Below, piece by piece: positions 30,054 through 37,004 of a stretch of DNA of 64,000 nucleotides; the stretch's first letter is position 1; each line of letters starts with the position of its first letter. Both the position numbers and the translations under genes were made by a program. The notes beneath the pieces are model-generated. The model had not been told where the DNA came from and made no database searches. It worked only from the letters and a program-made list of their open reading frames with translations. Location: NCBI GenBank assembly GCA_964542915.1, contig CAZIVP010000012.1, positions 50,367 through 114,366 on the forward strand. The letters are read 5' to 3'. Origin of the DNA: CAZIVP01 sp964542915. Lineage in GTDB: Bacteria > Calditrichota > Calditrichia > Calditrichales > Calditrichaceae.

Positions 30054-30491
30054 CTATTGTACGCGATACCAGGTTTGGGTGCGGTGGAACAACCAAAGAT
30101 AACCGCGCACTTTTAAATTGCCCTCTTCAAGCCACATTTTGCAGTCGTAAATCTTGCCCTTCTTGGGATCGAGGATGCGGCCGTCCACATATTCGTCGCC
30201 ATCCTTTTTGAGATTTTTTAATATGACCATTCCTTTTACGGGTTGGTCTTTTCGCGGATCATCATCGGGACACTTATCACAGGTTGGGTTAGGCTTATCA
30301 GGATTGATCAAACTGTCCACCCGCCCGAAATATGCGCCGTCCTGTTCGTAAATATGCACAATGGATTTCGGTTTACCCGTCTCATCATCGATGGTCTTCC
30401 AGCGACCGACGATGGAATTGTCCTGAGCCTGTAAAGCGACTACCGCCGCCAACAGAAGCAAACACAAATCGATGACTATGTTTTTCCTCAT
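30054..30491 (-). CDS. DUF2147 exported protein
   Basis: 145 residues. Signal peptide (KNIVIDLCLLLLAAVVALQA), then VGRWKTIDDETGKPKSIV and a C-terminal VRGYLWLFHRTQTWYRV, the ends that mark DUF2147. Function unknown; a lipocalin-like fold is likely from the family. A longer frame begins at 30500, but GGGAG lies against that ATG and 9 bases from the ATG at 30491, which is preferred. CPDDDP-type acidic loop with two Cys in the middle (PTCDKCPD). Confidence 0.82.
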   Translation of the reverse strand: MRKNIVIDLCLLLLAAVVALQAQDNSIVGRWKTIDDETGKPKSIVHIYEQDGAYFGRVDSLINPDKPNPTCDKCPDDDPRKDQPVKGMVILKNLKKDGDEYVDGRILDPKKGKIYDCKMWLEEGNLKVRGYLWLFHRTQTWYRVQ

Positions 30492-30580
30492 TGTTTCCAT
30501 CTCCCGGAATAAGTTACTGTTAATTGATTAATGTATGTTTCGGTTCGTACCCGAAGACAAAGAAAGCATTCGTTTAATCG

Positions 30581-30627
30581 GCCGGTTTGATTTGGTTTTG
30601 TCTCCGGGTTTGGTCCGATAAACCGGC
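30581..30627 (-). terminator. Weak hairpin after the nitroreductase gene
   Basis: GCCGGTTT (30581-30588) and AAACCGGC (30620-30627) are perfect inverted repeats with a 31-base spacer, downstream of the leftward nitroreductase gene. No T tract follows on the minus strand, so its role is uncertain. Confidence 0.3.
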
Positions 30628-30676
30628 AACGATCCGATATGAGATTGCACGGGCATTAGGTTGCTTGTCTCTGAAT

Positions 30677-31342
30677 TTAATAAATCGTAGCAACTTCGCT
30701 AAATGATTTCTTGTAAATATTGGGAACGGTAGCCGCATCATCCGGATATCCGGTAACCAATATGACAAATGGCTTTTCATTTTTAGGTCGCTTGAGTATC
30801 CCATTAAGAAAATTCATCGGAGCAGGGGTGTGGGTCAAAGTAGCCAGACCAGCCATATGCAAAGCGGTAATCAGCATACCTACCGCAATTCCGACGGACT
30901 CGGTTGTATAGTAGTTTCTCGTTTTTCGTCCGTTTTCATCCAAACCGTATCGCTGCTCGAAAACAACAATTAAATAGGGCGCCTTTTCCAGGAACGGCTT
31001 ATTGGCATCCGTTCCCAGATGAGCAATGGCCCGCAACCATTCATTTGTGGCTCTGTGTTCATAAAACGTCTTTTCTTCTTTTTCGGCGGCCTCCCGAATT
31101 TGTTTTTTGACACTCTTGTCTTTAACAACAGCAAAATGCCAGGGTTGTTTATTGGCGCCGCTGGGCGCCGAAGCAGCCGCCATAACGCAATCTTCAATGA
31201 CCGACTGCGGTACGGCTTTATCCGAAAAATGGCGAACGGTACGACGCATGCTCATTTTTTTCATAAACGAATGCGCTCGTTTGCGCATTTCTTCGGGCGG
31301 GGTGTACGGATAATGTTCCAGTAACTTAACGGGAGTCGACAT
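30677..31342 (-). CDS. Nitroreductase-fold flavoprotein, iodotyrosine-deiodinase-like
   Basis: 221 residues with the FMN-binding MRRTVRHFSDKAVP and SAPSGANKQPWHF. The C-terminal part reads THTPAPMNFLNGILKRP and then ETGYPDDAATVP-like (VTGYPDDAATVPN), which is closer to the iodotyrosine deiodinase (IYD) subgroup than to NfsA/NfsB. Bacterial IYD-like enzymes dehalogenate halotyrosines; the substrate here is inferred only. It stands 40 bases after the response-regulator gene on the same strand. Confidence 0.85.
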   Translation of the reverse strand: MSTPVKLLEHYPYTPPEEMRKRAHSFMKKMSMRRTVRHFSDKAVPQSVIEDCVMAAASAPSGANKQPWHFAVVKDKSVKKQIREAAEKEEKTFYEHRATNEWLRAIAHLGTDANKPFLEKAPYLIVVFEQRYGLDENGRKTRNYYTTESVGIAVGMLITALHMAGLATLTHTPAPMNFLNGILKRPKNEKPFVILVTGYPDDAATVPNIYKKSFSEVATIY

Positions 31343-31382
31343 AGCTTCAATCCATCCCTTACATAGCGTTTGTTTCCACGTT

Positions 31383-31751
31383 TCACGCGTTCATTACCTG
31401 CGCTACCGTATCCAAAATATCTTCCCGTTTAAACGGTTTTGCAATGGTAGCATTTGCGCCCATTTTTTGCGCTAAATCAAGATACGTATTTGCTCCCACT
31501 TTACCGCCGCCGGACATGGCAATGATTTTTACATCATTCCCCATAATTTGCCTTATTTCGCGTATGGTTTCCAGGCCCTCTTTATCCGGCATAATAATAT
31601 CCATCAAAATCAGTTCCACATCTTCCTTCTGAACGACTCTAAGCCCCGCTTCCCCGTTATCGGCGGATAACACTTCATAGCCCTCTTCGCTCAGTATAAT
31701 TCGAACCAATTCCTGAATTTGTGCATCATCTTCAATAATCAGTACCCGCAT
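31383..31751 (-). CDS. Single-domain response regulator (CheY-like)
   Basis: 122 residues: a lone receiver domain with the acidic pair IIEDD, phosphoacceptor Asp in LILMDIIMP, the Thr/Ser in IIAMSGG and the conserved Lys in AKPFKREDIL. There is no output domain, so it acts by protein contact or as a phosphate relay. No kinase gene is adjacent. It lies 24 bases after the acyl-CoA synthetase gene. Confidence 0.92.
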   Translation of the reverse strand: MRVLIIEDDAQIQELVRIILSEEGYEVLSADNGEAGLRVVQKEDVELILMDIIMPDKEGLETIREIRQIMGNDVKIIAMSGGGKVGANTYLDLAQKMGANATIAKPFKREDILDTVAQVMNA

Positions 31752-31775
31752 GGTCCGTTCACTCCTTTAACTTAT

Positions 31776-33482
31776 TCAGTTGTATAAAAATCGTTTTATT
31801 TTATGCGTCGGCGTCTTTTCGAACGGCTCCTGTTGTTCGATCACTGCATGTAATCGCGCATAAACAGGCAGGCGATCATTCAGCTCATCCCGAATGTTTT
31901 TCAATTGTTGGTCAATTATGCTCTTCATATCCGTTTCGCTGTACCGGTTTACACCGTAATGCTGGTCGAGCGCTTCATAATCCAGATAAACCCTGGCGTA
32001 AAGTTTTTCTTCTTTGGAAAAAACCAATGATTCCACAACAGATTCATACTCACTTAACAAGGCTTCTATTTCCTCCGGATAAATATTTTTCCCGTTGGAG
32101 CCGACAATCACATTTTTTAACCGACCCTTAATGTAAAGATAACCATCTTTATCCAACACGCCCAAATCGCCGGTACGAAGCCAGCCCTCATCGGTTAACG
32201 CCTGTTTTGTCCGTTCTTCATCTCTATAGTAGCCTTTCATAATATTGGCGCCTTTTATCCATACTTCACCCTCGCCGCTTTCAGGATCCGGTTCATGTAT
32301 CTTGATTTCGACGCCGGACAGTGCTTTACCGGTGGAACGATAGCGCGTGGATTCCACATTACTTGCCGCCGCAACCGGCGCGCTTTCGGTTAAACCATAA
32401 CCGACTGCATAGGGAAAGCGTGCTTCCCTTAAAAACTGTTCCACATCCGGCGCAAGCGATGCGCCGCCGATACAAAATGCCTGCATTTTCCCGCCGAAAA
32501 CCGCAAGCAGCTTTTTGCCTATAAGACGAGCAATATTTTTGCGAATTAAGGATACACGGGTGACCGATCTGAGCAGTCGATTCCCTGACAATTTTGGCAA
32601 CACTTGTCTTTTATACAGTTTTTCAATGACCAGCGGAACGCTCAACATGATGGTCGGTTGCACTTCTTTTAAGGCCGGCAACATGATACTCGGCGTTGGC
32701 GGCCTGCCCAAATAATGAACACTGGCGCCAAAATAAACCGGAGCAACCAGACCCAATGTACATTCATACGTGTGGGCGAGCGGCAATATCGATAATAACC
32801 GATCTTGTTCTGAAACAGAGATCACTTCTTTGCTGAGCATGGCATCGTAAACAATATTTTTATGGCTGAGCATGACGCCTTTGGAGTGCCCGGTGGTACC
32901 GGAAGTATAAATGATCGCCGCCAAGTCATCTTCCGTGACAGCATCATCCGGTTCAGCGGATTGGGATAAGGCCGCCCGTTTCAAGCGGTTGAATTCCTTT
33001 TCGCCTTTTTTAATAATGTCTTCCAGGCCGCCCTTTTGTTTTCTGGACGGTTCGATTGGTTGGAAGTTATCCATATTTATCTTAAGTCGGGCAAACTCTT
33101 TAGGCCACTCTTCCATCCTTTCATACTGAGCGTTACTGATGAACAGGGCTTTCGCTGCACTGTGGCGCAATATGTGTTTGATTTCAGTAAAATGGAAATC
33201 GGGCTGAATGGGAACGGCAACACGGCCGCCTACGGTAATCGCAAAGTATACGATCGCCCAGTTGGGTTTATTCTCGCCCAGGATAGCTACCCGGTCGCCC
33301 TTCCGCACGCCCTGGTCTTTTAAATACTGGGAAAGGGCCTGCACGCGATTGTAAAATACCGCGTAGGTTATGGTTTCACCTTTATATTGTGATAAAGCGG
33401 GACGCAGGGCAAAATGTTCAGTGCTCTTATCGAGCACCTGTTTTAAAGTTAATTCTTCCAAAATAGTCCGAATCCCATCCAA
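31776..33482 (-). CDS. AMP-dependent long-chain acyl-CoA synthetase
   Basis: 568 residues of the ANL superfamily. The P-loop IIYTSGTTGHSKGVMLSH, the VGYGLTESAP region, GWLRTGDLG and the C-terminal GSNGKNIYPEEIEALLSEYE with the catalytic Lys near the end (THKIKRF) are present. Activates a fatty acid to acyl-CoA. The first codon of the frame is TTG (33482) without a clear ribosome binding site; a start a few codons later is possible. Confidence 0.9.
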   Translation of the reverse strand: MDGIRTILEELTLKQVLDKSTEHFALRPALSQYKGETITYAVFYNRVQALSQYLKDQGVRKGDRVAILGENKPNWAIVYFAITVGGRVAVPIQPDFHFTEIKHILRHSAAKALFISNAQYERMEEWPKEFARLKINMDNFQPIEPSRKQKGGLEDIIKKGEKEFNRLKRAALSQSAEPDDAVTEDDLAAIIYTSGTTGHSKGVMLSHKNIVYDAMLSKEVISVSEQDRLLSILPLAHTYECTLGLVAPVYFGASVHYLGRPPTPSIMLPALKEVQPTIMLSVPLVIEKLYKRQVLPKLSGNRLLRSVTRVSLIRKNIARLIGKKLLAVFGGKMQAFCIGGASLAPDVEQFLREARFPYAVGYGLTESAPVAAASNVESTRYRSTGKALSGVEIKIHEPDPESGEGEVWIKGANIMKGYYRDEERTKQALTDEGWLRTGDLGVLDKDGYLYIKGRLKNVIVGSNGKNIYPEEIEALLSEYESVVESLVFSKEEKLYARVYLDYEALDQHYGVNRYSETDMKSIIDQQLKNIRDELNDRLPVYARLHAVIEQQEPFEKTPTHKIKRFLYN

Positions 33483-33773
33483 TTTAACTTGTTTTAATTT
33501 AACGGCGTCCTATTTTTTTTCAAAATGAATTTCATTTTTTTAACCGTTTATCAATGATCAACGATCACGTTATTCATTCCGGTTACATAATACGAAATCG
33601 TGCACCTGCTAAGTTTACTGATTGTCATTTGTTTTCAAATTATTCGATCTTTGAAAAAGAACTCGTCCGTTTAGTGTAACTTCCCCCATCACACAACTTT
33701 TATTGCAACTGTACGTAAAGAAAATTGTTAATGCGATTGAATTCTTGTTTTATCATAAAAAAAGGAGCGTTAT

Positions 33774-34667
33774 ATGATTCGGCTTATTTTAACCATCGGT
33801 TTGTTGGTACCACTGACTTTACTTTTCTCGAAAGAGATCAAAAACACTAAAAATTTGAATATGGATGCCCAATCGGTAAATGAGTTGAAAATTGAATGCG
33901 GAGCGGGTTTTTTAAAAGTTCGGGGCAATGATGACGCAGACCGCATCGTCGTTAAGGCCGAAGTGGAAATGGATGTTTCATCGCAAGATGAAATGAATGA
34001 ATTGCTCGATAAGTATTTGAATTTGTCCCTCGAGCAAAAGGGCGATCGGGCGCAACTCAAAAGTTCCATCGATATACCCGGCTCAGTTTTTTCTTTTCTG
34101 AGCGGTTCTCCCGGCGCCGTTGTGAATTTAACAGTAGAGATTCCATCCCGGCTTGCTTTGAATGTGGACGATGGTTCCGGCCTAATCGAAATCAAACACA
34201 TTCAGGGCTCGGTTCAGGTGGATGACGGTTCAGGCGCTCTTACGATACACGACATCCAAAATAAAGTGTTGATCAATGACGGATCCGGTGAAATTGATAT
34301 TGCCAATGTTAATGGATTGTTAAGCGTTGAGGACGGCTCAGGGGCATTGATTGTCGAGAAGGTTGTCGGCGACGTTCGTATCGATGACGGTTCGGGCGGA
34401 ATCCGCGTCGAAGAGATACAGGGCAATCTCACGGCAGACGACGGCTCGGGTGAAATGTGGATTAAAAATATACGAGGCCATTTAAAAGTTGATGACGGCT
34501 CCGGTGAAATCGAAATAAGCGATATCAAAGAAACGGTTGAAATCCACGATCGCTCCGGTTCTATTACGATTAACGGCGTCGGTTCCGATGTTACCATTTA
34601 CGAGTCCGGTTCCGGCGATGTTAATATTTCAGGCGTTGAAGGTCGCATAGAGCGCCGGGATAAATGA
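33774..34667 (+). CDS. Exported DUF4097-like beta-solenoid protein
   Basis: 297 residues with a signal peptide (about 3-20). After a non-repetitive part (about 21-130), nine tandem 18-residue units follow, most reading V-D-D-G-S-G-x-I-x-I-x-x-I-x-G-x-L. Such regular units with alternating hydrophobics and a DGSG turn predict a right- or left-handed beta-solenoid, one unit per turn. DUF4097-type proteins are surface or envelope proteins of unknown role. Strongly separated from neighbours by 291 bases before and 400 bases after. No enzyme motif is seen. Confidence 0.85.
   Translation: MIRLILTIGLLVPLTLLFSKEIKNTKNLNMDAQSVNELKIECGAGFLKVRGNDDADRIVVKAEVEMDVSSQDEMNELLDKYLNLSLEQKGDRAQLKSSIDIPGSVFSFLSGSPGAVVNLTVEIPSRLALNVDDGSGLIEIKHIQGSVQVDDGSGALTIHDIQNKVLINDGSGEIDIANVNGLLSVEDGSGALIVEKVVGDVRIDDGSGGIRVEEIQGNLTADDGSGEMWIKNIRGHLKVDDGSGEIEISDIKETVEIHDRSGSITINGVGSDVTIYESGSGDVNISGVEGRIERRDK
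34164..34649 (+). repeat. Nine 54-bp coding repeats (18-residue DGSG units)
   Basis: In-frame tandem repeats inside the beta-solenoid gene. Protein units are conserved at DGSG and at the alternating Ile/Val positions; the DNA is more diverged (GACGG[CT]TC[AGC]GG is the most constant part). The last two units are degenerate (HDRSG, YESGSG). Confidence 0.8.
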
Positions 34668-35067
34668 CGATTCCGTATGATTCAATTCCGCACCCTTTAC
34701 GATTACGTAAGAGGCGAAACGTAGGTTTAAATGCCCCCTCTCCAACATACGTCAATCGCCTCTTTCTTGTGCTTCGTGTGGCTTCTATCACTTGCAACAA
34801 ACGTTAGAAAAACCTATTTTGCTTCTTTAAACAAAAATGGTACCGTATAATTAATAATGAAAACGGACCGTGTTATAGAACATCAAATTTAACTTTATGA
34901 AATTCGGTCGGATGCAGGAAAGACAAAACACCATGGTTGATTGAGTGAACGGGCCAATGATGCAGAATGTCCAATGCATTATGTTGGAATTCCAACCGGG
35001 CCGGCACTGATGCATCAAACCGATTGGAACAAATAAGTCATATCATTAAGAAATATATGAGGGTTGA
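34668..35067. other. Intergenic region before the transketolase genes
   Basis: 400 bases. It contains a hairpin (separate entry) and otherwise only AT-rich sequence without a gene. GAGGG 5 bases before 35068 is the ribosome binding site of the next gene; no convincing promoter was identified. Confidence 0.5.
34709..34764 (+). terminator. Long-loop hairpin after the beta-solenoid gene
   Basis: AAGAGGCGA (34709-34717) and TCGCCTCTT (34756-34764) are a perfect 9-base-pair stem; inside it ACGTA (34719) and TACGT give a second short stem. TTCTTG follows. Probable terminator of the upstream gene. Confidence 0.45.
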
Positions 35068-35898
35068 ATGAACGATTATCGCGAACTGAAACTGATAGCC
35101 AATACCATGCGCCAGGATATCGTACAAATGATAGCGAAAGCCAATTCCGGCCATCCCGGCGGGTCGCTTTCCGCAGTGGAAATTTTAACAGCGCTCTACT
35201 TCGCCGGCGTATTAAACCAGCGGGATAAGCGAGGCGACCGTTTCCTTCTAAGTAAAGGTCATGCTGCACCGGTCTTATATGCCGCTTTAGCCGAAGCCAA
35301 TTACATCGATAAATCTTACCTGGATTCGCTTCGTAAATTGGGAAGCCCCTTACAGGGTCATCCGGACAAGCGCCGATTGCCGGTTTTGGAGGCGTCCACG
35401 GGGTCGCTCGGGCAGGGACTGTCCTTAGGAATCGGAATGGCCCTGGCCGCTCGTTTGGATCAACTTAATCAAAGTATTTTTGTCTTAATCGGCGACGGCG
35501 AATCCAACGAGGGCCAAATTTGGGAAGCCGCCATGTTTGCGGGTCATCATAAACTGGACAATCTTGTCGCAATTCTTGATTTTAATGGCTTCCAACTGGA
35601 CGACGCCAATGAACATATTCTGGACCTTGAGCCGATCAAGGACAAGTGGCAGGCGTTCCGCTGGAATGTGTACGATATCGACGGCCATGATTTGGAAACG
35701 GTCACTAAAACGCTTGAAGAGGCCAAGGCCTACCGCGGTAAACCGTCCATTGTCATCGCCCGCACCGTTAAGGGAAAGGGCGTTTCGTTCATGGAAAATA
35801 ATAATCAGTATCATGGAAAGGCGCCGTCAGAGGAACAATTGACGCAGGCGATTGAAGAGTTACAACAAGCCAGGCAAGTGATCGAAGCGTATTCGTAA
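35068..35898 (+). CDS. Transketolase, N-terminal (TPP-binding) subunit
   Basis: 276 residues covering the pyrophosphate-binding half: NSGHPGGSLSAVEILTALYF, LSKGHAAPVLYAAL, GSLGQGLSLGIGMAL and the TPP/Mg motif GDGESNEGQIWEAAMFA with DFNGFQLDD. Split transketolases are usual in archaea and many anaerobes. It transfers two-carbon units in the non-oxidative pentose-phosphate pathway. The partner subunit starts 14 bases downstream. GAGGG lies 5 bases before the ATG. Confidence 0.95.
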   Translation: MNDYRELKLIANTMRQDIVQMIAKANSGHPGGSLSAVEILTALYFAGVLNQRDKRGDRFLLSKGHAAPVLYAALAEANYIDKSYLDSLRKLGSPLQGHPDKRRLPVLEASTGSLGQGLSLGIGMALAARLDQLNQSIFVLIGDGESNEGQIWEAAMFAGHHKLDNLVAILDFNGFQLDDANEHILDLEPIKDKWQAFRWNVYDIDGHDLETVTKTLEEAKAYRGKPSIVIARTVKGKGVSFMENNNQYHGKAPSEEQLTQAIEELQQARQVIEAYS

Positions 35899-35912
35899 AA
35901 AAGGGAAAGAAC

Positions 35913-36857
35913 ATGATTAAGGAATTTATCATAGGGAAAGCAACGCGACAGGCTTATGGCGAAGCTCTGGTCGAATTAGGTCGAAAAAATGAAGACATTG
36001 TAGTGCTGGATGCGGATCTCTCCAAGTCCACTCATTCCGGCAAGTTTCAAGCCGAGTTTCCCGACCGCTTTTATAATATTGGCATTGCCGAGGCGAACAT
36101 GGTATCCATTGCAGCAGGGTTCGCCGCCAGCGGCAAAGTCCCCTTCGCCAGTAGTTTTGCCACATTCCTTTTAAGCAAGGGTTTTGACCAACTCCGGCAA
36201 TCCGTGGCCTATCCTGCTTTTAATGTGAAATGCTGCGGGTCACACGCGGGCATCAGTATTGGCGAAGACGGCCCATCGCAAATGGGCATCGAAGATATTG
36301 CCTTAGCCTGTGCGTTACCCGGTTTTACGGTCGTGGTGCCCGCCGACGAGATCGCCGTCAAAAAGCTGCTTCCGCAAATCTATGAACATAAAGGGCCGGT
36401 TTATATGCGGACCGGCAGACCGAAATGTCCGATTGTGTACGATGATAGCACCGATATACGCCTGGGCAAAGCCAATCTGCTACGCAACGGCGGCGATATT
36501 ACCATTGCAGCAACGGGACTTATGGTTTCGGAAGCCCTCGCTGCAGCAGACATTCTTGAAAATACCCACGGTATTTCGGCGCGGGTGGTGGATTTCCATA
36601 CCATTAAACCCATCGATAAAGCGATGATTCAGGAGTGCGCCGAACAAACGAACGCCATACTTTCGGTGGAAGAACACTTGTTAGACGGCGGAGTCGGCAG
36701 CGTTATAGCCCGGGCCGTTAGCGAACTTCATCCCGTCAAAATGGGCTTCATTGGTCTGGAAGATTATGCCGAATCCGGTACACCCGACCAGTTGTTGGAC
36801 CGCTATGGATTGCGTGCGATCAATATTGTGGAAGAAGCAAAAAAATTACTTGCCTGA
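35913..36857 (+). CDS. Transketolase, C-terminal subunit
   Basis: 314 residues: the pyrimidine-binding domain (VVLDADLSKSTHSGKF, FYNIGIAEANMVSIAAGFA) and the C-terminal transketolase domain (VVDFHTIKPID, SVEEHLLDGGVGS). Works with the preceding subunit as one enzyme. A 10-base-pair hairpin follows 12 bases after the stop. Confidence 0.95.
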   Translation: MIKEFIIGKATRQAYGEALVELGRKNEDIVVLDADLSKSTHSGKFQAEFPDRFYNIGIAEANMVSIAAGFAASGKVPFASSFATFLLSKGFDQLRQSVAYPAFNVKCCGSHAGISIGEDGPSQMGIEDIALACALPGFTVVVPADEIAVKKLLPQIYEHKGPVYMRTGRPKCPIVYDDSTDIRLGKANLLRNGGDITIAATGLMVSEALAAADILENTHGISARVVDFHTIKPIDKAMIQECAEQTNAILSVEEHLLDGGVGSVIARAVSELHPVKMGFIGLEDYAESGTPDQLLDRYGLRAINIVEEAKKLLA

Positions 36858-36869
36858 TCTGCTACGAAC

Positions 36870-36892
36870 GGCCAAAGAGACACTCTTTGGCC
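36870..36892. terminator. Hairpin terminator after the transketolase genes
   Basis: GGCCAAAGAG (36870-36879) and CTCTTTGGCC (36883-36892) form a perfect 10-base-pair stem with an ACA loop, in the convergent gap between the transketolase and cytochrome operons. No strong T run on either side; it could serve both strands. Confidence 0.6.
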
Positions 36893-37004
36893 CTCCATAT
36901 TTACACACAAAAAGCGGACTAAACATACTTCTTAGCGATTGTCCCCACCGGGAGCACTCATTTCATCCGGATTCAGCTAAAGTCAGGTTTGGGGCATACA
37001 CGCC

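Noticed and set aside
29570..30211. Rightward 213-codon frame opposite the CYTH and DUF2147 genes
   Set aside because: Spans two real genes and their gap on the other strand; no domain.
34164..34649. CRISPR-like array from regularly spaced repeats
   Set aside because: Repeats are contiguous, in frame and coding (18-residue units), with no spacers.
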